This document shows, piece by piece, positions 25,629 through 34,945 of a stretch of DNA of 64,000 bases (position 1 is its first letter; each line of letters starts with the position of its first letter). Origin of the DNA: JBJFCE01 sp964437825 (GTDB taxonomy: Bacteria; Bacillota; Clostridia; Lachnospirales; Lachnospiraceae). Both the position numbers and the translations under genes were made by a program. Location of the stretch: positions 1 through 64,000 of the forward strand of contig CAYTIH010000001.1 of assembly GCA_964437825.1 (NCBI GenBank), given 5' to 3'. The notes beneath the pieces were generated by a model that saw only the letters and a list, made by a program, of their open reading frames with translations, made no database searches and had not been told where the DNA came from.

Positions 25629-26557
25629 TATTCTCCCACCCTTCCTAATATTTTCTGAACCAGTTTATTGGTACCTACCATCAATAAGAACAATACTGTT
25701 GCAATTGCTGATGCATAACCCATATCGAAACGAGTGGAACCGTAGTCCATCAGATGCGTTACGACGGTTGCACCGGCGTAGTTGACGGATGGGTTTCCGG
25801 CAAGCTGTATGGAAATATCCGCAACCGCAAAGGACTGAGTGATCTGCATAACCGCACCGAACATCAGCTGCGGCTTCATTGCCGGGAGTGTTACATACCA
25901 CAGTTCCTGCCAGCGGTTCTTAACGCCGTCAAGCGCCGCGGCCTCATACAGGCTCTTATCCACGGTCTGGAGACCTGCTATAAAGGAAAGAAATCCTGTG
26001 CCAAGGGATAACCACAGCTGAACCACGATCAGACAGGGGAGAATGAGCTTTGCATCCTGCATCCAGAGCTTCTGTTCATTAATAATGCCCAGTTTAATCA
26101 AGATACCGTTCAGATATCCGTAACGGTCACTGGAGAGAATCAGGCTCCATACCATATATGCGTTACCGCAGATGGACGGTGCATAGAAAATCAGTGTTAA
26201 CAGGGTTCTGATCTTGCTGGAGAATTCGTTAATAATCCATGCAAACAAAAGGCAGAGCATATAGCTGACAGGACCCGTTACAACCGCGAAGATCAACGTA
26301 TTCTTTAAGGACACCAGGAAAATATCATCTTCAAGGAATAATTTCACATAGTTGTTCCAGCCGTTGAACGTCGGCCACTCAAGCATATTAAAGTAAGTAA
26401 AACTGAGTCCGATGGATATGAGCACCGGTAATACCGTAAACAGGAAGAACAGAATAAAATAGGGTGCTAACATGATATAGCAGGCTTTGTTTCTTTTGAT
26501 ACGATAACCAAGTGTGCCTTGCTTTTTCGCAATGGTCAATGCTTTATTTGATGCCAT
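25628..26557 (-). CDS. ABC sugar transporter permease, MalF type (second pair)
   Basis: 309-aa permease, six helices, EAA loop SLYEAAALDGVKNRWQELWY. The ATG directly follows the stop of the 1003-aa binding-protein gene, whose 3' end supplies GGAGGGG, so the binding protein and both permeases form one translational unit. Confidence 0.92.
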   Translation of the reverse strand: MASNKALTIAKKQGTLGYRIKRNKACYIMLAPYFILFFLFTVLPVLISIGLSFTYFNMLEWPTFNGWNNYVKLFLEDDIFLVSLKNTLIFAVVTGPVSYMLCLLFAWIINEFSSKIRTLLTLIFYAPSICGNAYMVWSLILSSDRYGYLNGILIKLGIINEQKLWMQDAKLILPCLIVVQLWLSLGTGFLSFIAGLQTVDKSLYEAAALDGVKNRWQELWYVTLPAMKPQLMFGAVMQITQSFAVADISIQLAGNPSVNYAGATVVTHLMDYGSTRFDMGYASAIATVLFLLMVGTNKLVQKILGRVGE

Positions 26558-29500
26558 TTATTTCCCCTCCCCTTCTAAATCTTCCAATGTCGGCAAACCG
26601 AATTCTTGTCTCTTATAGTTAATCTCATCATTAATATAGAGAACCTTATCCATTAATTCTTCTCTCGGCGACGCCGTATCCGTTTCCGTTGTAACGGTAT
26701 AGAATGCGTTATTCACATTTCGCCATGAATAATAGCCTCCCGGTACCTGCGGAATTCCCTTCACCCATGTAAACGCCTCTGCAAGCGCTTCATAAGTATC
26801 TACCGGCCACGGCATGTTGCCGAAGGCTTCCTGATTTGCCGTTGCAACTCGGGCTGCGGAGCCCATCAGAGATTCCATCTCTCTGTCAAACAGCGTCTGC
26901 ACATCCGCGGATGTCCACCACTTGATAAACTCCCAGCAAGCGTCCGGATGCTCCGTATCCGCCATAATCATGCTGGCAAGACCCGTACATCCCACGGAAT
27001 GATCCACCGTTCCGTCCTCCTGCACCGTTCCGGGTACCATTGTAAAGTCCCATAATCCCGCAATATCGGGAGCGGATACCTCAAGGTTATTGTATACGGT
27101 ATAATCCGCTATAATGATCGGGCATTCTCCGGTACGGAAACGTTCTTCCACGCTGGTGGTCTTGTCGAGACCGTAATCCGTATAATATTCACAGTATTCC
27201 TTAAACGTATTTACGGCAACATCGGAATCCAACGCAGAGGAAATGCCTCCTTCATTGTAATACTCACCACCGTTCTGATATAACAGCATCGCATAGATCT
27301 GTTCGCTCGGCAGCATGCCGAATTCCATCTGATTCTTTGCAAGCACGGACATTGCAACCTTTACATCATCCCATGTCTCGGGTATTTCCATGCCAAGCTC
27401 GTTCAGAATATCCTTTCTGTAGAACATAACCGGGAAAGTCTGAGTCTCAGGCAATGCATAAATCGCTCCGTCAAAGGAAAACGCCGTCAAAGCGCTTTCA
27501 TAGAATCTGGAGGTTACTTCATCGATATCATCAAACTGGCTTAAATCCAGTACCGCATTTCTAAGTCCATAGTTCACCGGGGTATCATTACCGGTTGTCA
27601 GCACCGCTCCGGCAATACCGTTGGTATTCGCTACCTGAATCGCTACATCCGGCCCTTCTCCCGCAAGCTCCGCCCGGAGCAGAGTGTTCATATCAACCAG
27701 CTGTACGTTTACGTTAATCCCGTATACTTTGGTAAAGGATTCGTCAATCAAGGCTCTGATTACGTTTGCCTGATCTCGTCCGGTACCTACCCAAAGCGTA
27801 ATTGTTTCATTCTCCTCGCTGCCTTCTCCGGCTGCGCCGAGAGAGTTGTAATCAATCACGAACGAATAGAACAATCTCTTGACTTCATATACCAGCTTAT
27901 CCCAGAAAGAATTGGAGCTTTCCTTCACCTTTTCTCCCGAAGAATAAACGTTGATTCTGTCAATCTGGAGCGGCTGGCTGATAACCTGTGTAATCCAGTT
28001 ACCGCAGGCTCTGACATTCTGTTTATATGTAGAAATTACTTTTACAAATCGTTCCTCATCCGCAATCAGATAATCAAGCTGGTCACGCATTGTAATCAAC
28101 ACGGTTTCTTTATCGGATGTCTGGCCTGCTGCAGCACGCAGGGATTCAATCGCATCATTCAGTTGGTCTCTGACCACCGTCATTTCTTCCTTTAAGTTAG
28201 GCAAAGAAGCAGCCAGCTGATAATCACGGTAGGTATCCGGGCTTACACCGGTGATACGAATTACCTTACGATAAATCGCATTTAACTGGGATACGCAGTC
28301 CTGCACTTCGGAAATAACGTCGGAAAATTCGCCAAGCACAACCTCCATGCGGATCGTATGGGTTCCCTTTTCCAGATAAAACTGATACGGATTGCCGTCT
28401 TCATCCTCAAGTATATCCGTCCGCCAGCCGGAAGCATAGTTAAATCCGTAATCCTGCATTTCGGCAAACGGTACTGCGCCGTCAATGCTGATCTTACGTG
28501 AAATATAAATACCTCTCATGAAGTTTTGTTTATCAAATAACGAAATATTATAATATCCGGTCTCGGGTACTTCAAATTGCCATTCAATCCACTGTCCGGC
28601 CGCGCTCCAGCTCTCACCCCCGATGGTATTGTTGAGCAGTGCTTTCGGGCTTGTGGGAAATACTGCCGGAGAGGACTGATCCTGCTTCGGATACAGCATC
28701 TGGGAAGACGTCTTGACTGCATCCTCTGCCTGAATCACGATGTTCTGCCCGTTTGTCGCAGCCGCGCCCTGTGCATCCCACTGTGCTTTGACTTCCTCAT
28801 AGCTTTGCACGGCTTCATCATTTGTGAGGATCAGCTTGCGAATCAGCATGGGCTCTCTTTGAGAATTAATGGAAATCGTATGCGTACCTTCCGAAAGATA
28901 AACGCAAAGCGGTTCCGTGATATAACCGTTATTATCGTACAGCTCCGAAGTAATCCATTCCGGAATTTCAACGGAGGTCGGTTTCATATCGTTGCCCTGA
29001 TTATCTTTATTCCATGTCACATGGGTGAGTCCCTCGCTAAAGTTTTCCTGTGCCACATCCGTGGACCAGATACGTGAAAACTCAATCAGGGATAATTCTC
29101 CGTAAGGAAGCTCGCCGTCCACGAAAAAGCTTCTCTGAATCTCGGAGTTTTTACCCTCTACCGGATAATACAGCAGCTCCACCTTGTAGAAGCCCGGCTC
29201 CGTTACCTCAACCTCAAATTCTATATAAGCGCTTTCCGAGGTCAGAATACTGTCGCCGCTCATTCCTTCATAATCAGAATATACCTCCGGTTCTTTTTCT
29301 ACATCGCCTTCCATATAAGCCGTGTAGTCCGCGGCGTCAACTTCTATTGCTGCATCAGGATAAGAAGCGTCTGCATGTGCTGCCAGATACTCCTTATAGC
29401 CAGGAACCGTATCATCCACGGAATAGGTGCTGACGATGTCCTTGCAGGTCTCCTGTGTCATCACGGCTTCTGCTCTGGTATTAATCATACCGATCTGAAA

Positions 29501-29569
29501 AGCCGTAACCGCTTCCGCCGCCGTCAAAACCATCGCCATCAGTTTTTTGTTTAATTTCCCCAGTTTCAT
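26558..29569 (-). CDS. Giant solute-binding protein with two N-terminal CBM-like domains
   Basis: 1003 aa, more than twice the usual size. Signal sequence (about 1-34, no lipobox Cys), beta-sandwich CBM-like domain 1 (about 75-250) and domain 2 (about 275-415, starting VIQAEDA as CBM6/35 modules do), a helical spacer (about 420-575), then a complete solute-binding domain (587-1003, from ETITLWVGTGRDQANVI). It could bind a polymer or long oligosaccharide through the CBMs while the C-terminal part feeds the permeases encoded next. Without a lipobox it may be held by an uncleaved signal helix. Mannan as ligand is inferred from context. Confidence 0.85.
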   Translation of the reverse strand: MKLGKLNKKLMAMVLTAAEAVTAFQIGMINTRAEAVMTQETCKDIVSTYSVDDTVPGYKEYLAAHADASYPDAAIEVDAADYTAYMEGDVEKEPEVYSDYEGMSGDSILTSESAYIEFEVEVTEPGFYKVELLYYPVEGKNSEIQRSFFVDGELPYGELSLIEFSRIWSTDVAQENFSEGLTHVTWNKDNQGNDMKPTSVEIPEWITSELYDNNGYITEPLCVYLSEGTHTISINSQREPMLIRKLILTNDEAVQSYEEVKAQWDAQGAAATNGQNIVIQAEDAVKTSSQMLYPKQDQSSPAVFPTSPKALLNNTIGGESWSAAGQWIEWQFEVPETGYYNISLFDKQNFMRGIYISRKISIDGAVPFAEMQDYGFNYASGWRTDILEDEDGNPYQFYLEKGTHTIRMEVVLGEFSDVISEVQDCVSQLNAIYRKVIRITGVSPDTYRDYQLAASLPNLKEEMTVVRDQLNDAIESLRAAAGQTSDKETVLITMRDQLDYLIADEERFVKVISTYKQNVRACGNWITQVISQPLQIDRINVYSSGEKVKESSNSFWDKLVYEVKRLFYSFVIDYNSLGAAGEGSEENETITLWVGTGRDQANVIRALIDESFTKVYGINVNVQLVDMNTLLRAELAGEGPDVAIQVANTNGIAGAVLTTGNDTPVNYGLRNAVLDLSQFDDIDEVTSRFYESALTAFSFDGAIYALPETQTFPVMFYRKDILNELGMEIPETWDDVKVAMSVLAKNQMEFGMLPSEQIYAMLLYQNGGEYYNEGGISSALDSDVAVNTFKEYCEYYTDYGLDKTTSVEERFRTGECPIIIADYTVYNNLEVSAPDIAGLWDFTMVPGTVQEDGTVDHSVGCTGLASMIMADTEHPDACWEFIKWWTSADVQTLFDREMESLMGSAARVATANQEAFGNMPWPVDTYEALAEAFTWVKGIPQVPGGYYSWRNVNNAFYTVTTETDTASPREELMDKVLYINDEINYKRQEFGLPTLEDLEGEGK

Positions 29570-29616
29570 GTTTTACCTCCACGCATTCACAACCATTCGG
29601 GATTTCATGTGCTGCT

Positions 29617-30297
29617 CTATTCGTAATACCATGCATCCTCATCTTCTTTCGGTGCCGGCATATATTTCCGAAGTGCTTTTTCTATCATAAACGTACAAAC
29701 GTAACACCATACTCCGGGCAGGAACAGAATTGTCGGCATGGGCAGATAAAAAAACCATGCCCACAAAAGCGCCGCCGTCCCGGCCAGAATCAGGATCGTA
29801 TATCCTGCGTACCGAATCATCATCACAAACGCAAGCTTTACCATTTTGCTCAGCTTCATCGTAAAACGGGACAATACCGGAAACAGATAAATCAGCAGCG
29901 CCGCCGTAACCAGCATTAACGCGGCGTACATTCTGCTCATCATCACGCCGCTCTGCGACCCCAGCGCCAGTGCAACCGACCGCAGATGATACAGTGCAAG
30001 CAGCCATATCAGCGCTGCCACCGTCAAAATGCTGCCGGGAACAAATGTCCTTTTAAATGAATTCCAGTACTCCAACATCGGGTAGCTGCGATTTCTTCTG
30101 ATATTCTTCATCATTGCATAGTAGAATGATGTTGTCGCCGTTCCTATCGTAAAAACCGGCAGGCAGGATAACAGCCAGACAACATTCAGCATAATGATCT
30201 GTCCCGCTTTGGTCATAATGTAGATCAGTGTGCTGTCCGGTCCGAAAACCTTCTCCCGCTTTTTCTGCTTTTCTTTTTCTTTTTCAGCCCGGTTCAT
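29617..30297 (-). CDS. YesL-like membrane protein (DUF624), second copy
   Basis: 226 aa with about five hydrophobic segments and a basic N-terminus (EKEKEKQKKREK). It belongs to the same family as 13732-14367. The ATG immediately follows the GH26 stop and uses GGAGG in the end of that gene. Role unknown; association with sugar ABC transporters is typical. Confidence 0.86.
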   Translation of the reverse strand: MNRAEKEKEKQKKREKVFGPDSTLIYIMTKAGQIIMLNVVWLLSCLPVFTIGTATTSFYYAMMKNIRRNRSYPMLEYWNSFKRTFVPGSILTVAALIWLLALYHLRSVALALGSQSGVMMSRMYAALMLVTAALLIYLFPVLSRFTMKLSKMVKLAFVMMIRYAGYTILILAGTAALLWAWFFYLPMPTILFLPGVWCYVCTFMIEKALRKYMPAPKEDEDAWYYE

Positions 30298-31797
30298 CTA
30301 CTGCGCATCCTCCCTGATCGGGTAGGTAGTCAGATCCGGGAGTTCATCCAGCGTGATTACATGTTCATGCTGGTAAACCTTCTGCAGCATTTCCCTGTCG
30401 GTATACCGTTCCGAATAAATATTCATCACATTCGATTCCGAAACGAATTCGCCGCCCCAGGTTCCGAAGTACCCCCACATAGCGCCGTCTCTGATCGCCA
30501 GATCCGGGTCAAAGATACATCCGTTTTCGGAAAGAACCACCATTTTGTTGGAGTCCGCATAATCGTGAGCTTCCATGAATTTATTGATCTGTGAGGAATA
30601 TACCTGCTCCCCCGGATAAATGTCTTCTCCGACGATATCCACTACGTCATCCCCGGGATACCAGTCTTTATCCTGTCCGTTCCAAACCCAGATCAGATTG
30701 TTCAGTCCATATTCATTCGTAAACTTGTCGTACATCAAACGGTACAACGAGATATAGGACTGTGCTTCGCAATCGCCCCACCAGAACCATCCTCCGCTTG
30801 CTTCATGCAGCGGTCTCCATAAAACCGGAACGCCTGCCTCCTGCAGCTTCTGAAGTTCCCCGGCGATCGTATCCATATCGGACATTAAGAGTTCATAGCC
30901 TTCTTCATCTTCACCGTTCATAATCCGATCCAGATCAATATTGGTGTAGTCCTTATAAAAGCCGCTGTACCACTGTCCCGTCAAATATTTTGAAGGAGCG
31001 TTCCAGTGCCAGCACATCGTTACGATCGCGCCCGCTTCCCATGCTGTTTGAGCATATTCGATACTCTTTCCTTCGCTTCCGTTTTCTACGCGTGACGGTG
31101 AATATTCTATCATGTCCAGACCGACCATTGCCGGAAATTTACCGGTTTCCGTCCAGATACATGCATTTTCATGTCCGTACAGGCCTCCATCGCAGTATTG
31201 ACCGGAAATCACATTCACTCCGTAATTATCACACAAATAACTCATCAGCCGTTTTGCACAGTCATCCGCATTTTCATTCGAGAGCTTTGCAGACACCTGA
31301 TAATAATCTTCCGGCAGCTGTGGGCTTGATATCAGCGTCAGCTTATCCAGCGCTATGTATCCCCAATATTTCAGCACCATGATCTCATGGTCCCCGGCTT
31401 CCAGATAAACCCTTTCCATAGCGGCATCCGTAAAAGTCGTTTCCTCGCTTGCCAGCGTTCCGATCGAGGTTCCGTCCACCAGTATGTAATTTTCCTTATA
31501 GCCTCCGATTCCCGCCGTTGTAAACTGCAAGTCATAAAATCCAGTTTGTGCAACCGTGATTCGGAAAGTACAGGAATCCGTATCTTCTTCAAAGCCTTCC
31601 GCATATCCGTTTCCCGAATAGCCTTCAATCCGGTTTCCGGTCGCAACATTGCCCGAAAAATCCGCCTCCTCAGCTTCGTATACTGCTATCACTTCCGGTT
31701 CATCCTGTTTTGTCTCTGACTGTTTCTGCGCGCATCCGCCGAGTACGGAAACGCTTAATACGCCGCTGGCTACTAATAACCAATTCTTTTTATTCAT
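30298..31797 (-). CDS. GH26 endo-beta-1,4-mannanase lipoprotein with CBM35
   Basis: About 499 aa. Signal peptide with lipobox LGGC (C22), a CBM35-like module (about 39-158, starting VYEAEEADFSG), then the GH26 domain (about 170-495) with acid/base E332 in WRPLHEASGGWFWWG and nucleophile E424 in VLSENG. It cleaves internal beta-1,4-mannosidic bonds of mannan at the cell surface, producing oligosaccharides for import. Start 31797 places the lipoprotein signal at the N-terminus and has GGAG 6 bases upstream; the 31824 start would add nine unrelated residues. First gene of the 17-gene operon. Confidence 0.95.
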   Translation of the reverse strand: MNKKNWLLVASGVLSVSVLGGCAQKQSETKQDEPEVIAVYEAEEADFSGNVATGNRIEGYSGNGYAEGFEEDTDSCTFRITVAQTGFYDLQFTTAGIGGYKENYILVDGTSIGTLASEETTFTDAAMERVYLEAGDHEIMVLKYWGYIALDKLTLISSPQLPEDYYQVSAKLSNENADDCAKRLMSYLCDNYGVNVISGQYCDGGLYGHENACIWTETGKFPAMVGLDMIEYSPSRVENGSEGKSIEYAQTAWEAGAIVTMCWHWNAPSKYLTGQWYSGFYKDYTNIDLDRIMNGEDEEGYELLMSDMDTIAGELQKLQEAGVPVLWRPLHEASGGWFWWGDCEAQSYISLYRLMYDKFTNEYGLNNLIWVWNGQDKDWYPGDDVVDIVGEDIYPGEQVYSSQINKFMEAHDYADSNKMVVLSENGCIFDPDLAIRDGAMWGYFGTWGGEFVSESNVMNIYSERYTDREMLQKVYQHEHVITLDELPDLTTYPIREDAQ

Positions 31798-31824
31798 GTC
31801 CTGCTCCAAGCGCCGGTTTAGCAT

Positions 31825-32275
31825 CGCCTATTTCGTATTGAAATCAGGCTTTCCTCTAAATCTTGTTATATTGCTTAATTTAATTTCGTTTTTACTTAAA
31901 TTGTTCGGTACGCTTTAAGTAATTTTTGATTTATTTTTAGTTAAATTTAAGTCATTTCTCAAGTTTTTTAAGTTAATTCTTTTTTCAAAAAAATATTACA
32001 ATCAAAATTTTGGATATTAGTATAGTACTATTTTCTGGGCATTTTTACAAGTATTTATACAATTATTTTAACGATTTGTACAATTCACACAAATTTTCAT
32101 CTCATTTTTTTGCTTAAATCACCATTGACACAGAGTTACTTAACTTTAACTAACGAAAATTTGCGAAATCTTGAACCTTTTCCCCTAAAATCTCATCTTC
32201 TGATTTCCGAAACTGATCTTATCCTGTTAAGCAGGTCCGGCAAGATTGTGCTCGCAGTGCGATCCGCGCGGAGCG
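31825..32275. other. AT-rich control region upstream of the mannanase operon
   Basis: No gene. Very AT-rich with repeated TTTAAGT/ACTTAAA words (near 31895, 31914, 31947, 31967), a candidate promoter at 32022-32050 and GTTACTTAACTTTAACTAAC near 32134. The long leader and repeats could hold binding sites for the LacI regulators, but no clean palindromic operator was identified. Confidence 0.6.
32022..32050 (-). promoter_or_regulatory. Candidate sigma-A promoter of the GH26 operon
   Basis: Minus strand TTGTAA (32045-32050), 17 bases, TACTAT (32022-32027), about 225 bases upstream of the mannanase start. It is the best match in the AT-rich region. Confidence 0.55.
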
Positions 32276-32345
32276 TTTTTATATCATAGGAAATCAGCGC
32301 ACTTGCGTACTTTAACGCAGCAAGGTATTTCCTATGATATAAAAA
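32276..32345. repeat. 70-bp long-arm inverted repeat
   Basis: Perfect 19-bp arms, TTTTTATATCATAGGAAAT and its reverse complement, around a loop that itself holds an imperfect stem (ACTTGCGT / ACGCAGCAAGGT). Adjacent to the GH130_1 terminator; may be a palindromic repeat element or a second terminator. Confidence 0.75.
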
Positions 32346-32377
32346 AGTCCTGACGCCGTGACGGCGTCAGGACTTTT
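32341..32377. terminator. Strong terminator after GH130_1
   Basis: Perfect stem AAGTCCTGACGCCG / CGGCGTCAGGACTT with a TGA/TCA loop and T runs on both sides; on the minus strand it ends in TTTTTT. It closes the second mannan operon and separates it from the GH26 operon. Confidence 0.92.
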
Positions 32378-32443
32378 CGTCATATTATGATAACTGCATG
32401 GCCATTCGGCCGATATCATGTCTTTCCGCTTTTGAAAGCAAAA

Positions 32444-33616
32444 TTACTCATTTTTTAAAAACGCAAGGTTCTTTTCGATCAGGCTGCATCTCTGCGCTAC
32501 ACATTCCACGGAGCGTCCCGGATCGGAAGGCGTATGGAATACATAATCCATCAGCTTATCAATGGTTGTCGTTGCCACATGCAGTCTGGTATCGCTGGCA
32601 GCATAGTAGATATAAACCTCTCCGTTCTCTCTTGCAATCGCGCCGTTTGTAAACACAACGTTGCTGACGTCCCCGACACGCTCACCCTCTCTGGGTCCGA
32701 TGAGCAGCCCCGAAGGCTCTGCAATCACCTTGGAAGGATCCTGCAAATCAGTTGCAAAAGCATAAATGACATAACGAAGTCCCGCCGCCGTATTACGGAC
32801 GCCATGTGCAATATGAATCCAGCCCTTCGGCGTTTTGATCGGGACCGCGCCCGCACCGTTTTTCGCCTCCGTAATCGTATGATACTTTCTCTTGCTGGTA
32901 ATAATCTCTTCATCGATAACCGCATGTTCAATATCATCGCAAAGGCCAAAGCCGATACCTCCGCCTGATCCCGTATCAATGAAATCATCCATCGGTCTGG
33001 TATAGAACGCATATTTACCGTTTACAAATTCCGGATGAAGCACCACGTTTCTCTGCTGGGGAGAATTCAGCGTCTTTAAATTATCCAGTCTCTCCCAATG
33101 CTTTAAGTCCTTGGTTCTGACAATTCCTGCCGCTGCAACGGCTGCGGACAGATCCGGATTTGTCGTATCCTTGCTCTCAGAGCAGAACACACCGTAAATA
33201 TAACCGTCCTCGTGCTTGGTCAGACGCATGTCATAAACATTCGTCTCCTCGGGGCATGTATCGTCAAGCAGGATCGGATAATCCCAGAACCTGAAGCCGT
33301 CAATTCCGTTGTCGCTTTCCGCCACGCCAAAAAAGGATTTTCTGTCATTCCCTTCAATACGTGCCACCAGATAGAACTTGCCGTTTAACTCAATGGCGCC
33401 GGAGTTCATCACTGCATTGACGCCAAGACGCTCCATAAAATACGGATTCGTTTCCGGATTCAGATCATACTTCCAGGCAAGCGGAATATGCTCCCTTGTA
33501 AGCACAGGATATTCATACCTGTCATAAATCCCGTTATAAAAATCACTTTTTACATTCTTTCTGTTTATGAGCTTATGATATTTTTCAAGCTCAACATAAT
33601 ATTGACTGTGCAGCAT
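32444..33616 (-). CDS. GH130_1 4-O-beta-D-mannosyl-D-glucose phosphorylase
   Basis: 390 aa, the length of GH130 subfamily 1 enzymes (BfMGP, RaMP1). General acid D129 in NVYDMRLT, plus HGVRNTAAGLRYVIY typical of this subfamily. It converts Man-beta-1,4-Glc and phosphate to mannose-1-phosphate and glucose, using the product of the epimerase encoded just upstream (43 bases). Cytoplasmic. Last gene of the second mannan operon. Confidence 0.93.
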   Translation of the reverse strand: MLHSQYYVELEKYHKLINRKNVKSDFYNGIYDRYEYPVLTREHIPLAWKYDLNPETNPYFMERLGVNAVMNSGAIELNGKFYLVARIEGNDRKSFFGVAESDNGIDGFRFWDYPILLDDTCPEETNVYDMRLTKHEDGYIYGVFCSESKDTTNPDLSAAVAAAGIVRTKDLKHWERLDNLKTLNSPQQRNVVLHPEFVNGKYAFYTRPMDDFIDTGSGGGIGFGLCDDIEHAVIDEEIITSKRKYHTITEAKNGAGAVPIKTPKGWIHIAHGVRNTAAGLRYVIYAFATDLQDPSKVIAEPSGLLIGPREGERVGDVSNVVFTNGAIARENGEVYIYYAASDTRLHVATTTIDKLMDYVFHTPSDPGRSVECVAQRCSLIEKNLAFLKNE

Positions 33617-33659
33617 AAAGACTCCTCCTTATTTTCTATTCATACTTATCCGTTCCTGC

Positions 33660-34844
33660 TTAATCGATCCGAATCTGCTGCGCGCGCTTGATTACCTCAA
33701 AGCACATACGCCCGTTGTGATACGGACATTTCCATGGTTCTACGATGGGCTTTTTACTTGTAGGTTCTCCGTTAATGTCAACCTCCCAGTACCACTCACT
33801 GCCGCTTCTCTTGTCCATGACATGATCCTTAATATACTGCCATTCGCTCCTTGCGGCCTCCAGATACTCCTTATGGGAAGGATCCTTCTGGTATCCGTTT
33901 AAAAAGCCCAGAACCGTCTCCGCCTGTACCCACCAAATTCTGGAGGTATTCACAACGCCTCTTTCACATTCATTATGTAAGGAATGTCCGTCAAATGCCA
34001 CCCGATATATTTGAGCCGTCAAATCCTTTGTGATCGGCGTCATTTTTTCTTCATACTTTTTCTCGCCCAGTACTTCAACGCCCCGATCCATGAGCCATGC
34101 CGTCTCGATGTCGTGGCCATAGGAATGCAGATCAATGATGGAATTATAATATTTGTCAAAAAATACCTCCTGACGATGAAGCGCCGGATTATAAATCTTA
34201 TCCGCAAAGGTATCCATAATCCATGTAAGTCTTTCTTTCACCTCAGGATTATGATCCACACGATAGAGCTCCGTATATCCTTCAAATACATGAAGCAGCG
34301 TATTCATAGTCTTCCGGGCAATCACACCGTTTTCGGAAAGCTTGTCATTCTCCACCTCCTCAAAGCGCAGGTTGAATGCCTCCTTGTATCCAATCTCATC
34401 CGTACATTTTTCCTCAATCACATGAAACAGCTCATAGGCCATTTCAAGCGCTTCCTTATCCCCGCTTGCTTCATAATAAGAAGAAAGCGCGTAAATCGCA
34501 AACGCCTGATTGTAGGTGTGCTTCGTCGTATCCTCGGGCGTTCCGTCATAATTCATGGACCAGAAAATACCGCCGTTTTCCTTGTCCATACAATGCTCCT
34601 TCATAAACGTGAAGCCGTGCTTTGCTTCATCCAGCAGGCTCTCATCCTTTAACAGCGTGTAGGCATTGGAAAAAAACCAGGTGATCCTGCTGTTTAAAAT
34701 ACAGCCCTTCACCGCCTTCTCATCCACGTTCAGGTCAAAATCCATATACCCGTAATAACCGCCGTTCACATTATCCCTAAGCTTCTTCCAGAAGGGGATA
34801 ATGCAGTTACACAAATGATCCTTTACTTCCTGTACCATTGTCAT
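33660..34844 (-). CDS. Cellobiose 2-epimerase (AGE family)
   Basis: 394 aa with the (alpha/alpha)6 barrel signatures of N-acylglucosamine/cellobiose 2-epimerases: RITWFFSNAY, HTYNQAFAIYALSSYYE, DLHSYGHDIETAWLM and RIWWVQAETV. It epimerises the reducing-end sugar, here most likely mannobiose to mannosylglucose, preparing substrate for GH130_1 next door. AGGAGG lies upstream of the ATG. Cytoplasmic. Confidence 0.93.
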   Translation of the reverse strand: MTMVQEVKDHLCNCIIPFWKKLRDNVNGGYYGYMDFDLNVDEKAVKGCILNSRITWFFSNAYTLLKDESLLDEAKHGFTFMKEHCMDKENGGIFWSMNYDGTPEDTTKHTYNQAFAIYALSSYYEASGDKEALEMAYELFHVIEEKCTDEIGYKEAFNLRFEEVENDKLSENGVIARKTMNTLLHVFEGYTELYRVDHNPEVKERLTWIMDTFADKIYNPALHRQEVFFDKYYNSIIDLHSYGHDIETAWLMDRGVEVLGEKKYEEKMTPITKDLTAQIYRVAFDGHSLHNECERGVVNTSRIWWVQAETVLGFLNGYQKDPSHKEYLEAARSEWQYIKDHVMDKRSGSEWYWEVDINGEPTSKKPIVEPWKCPYHNGRMCFEVIKRAQQIRID

Positions 34845-34945
34845 TTTTCCGTTCCTCCTATCTTATGGGGGTGTAACATCCCTGTATGCAGCCGGACATC
34901 CACCCGGATTTCTTGATCATTTTTATATCAAGGGATACTCCGTCC

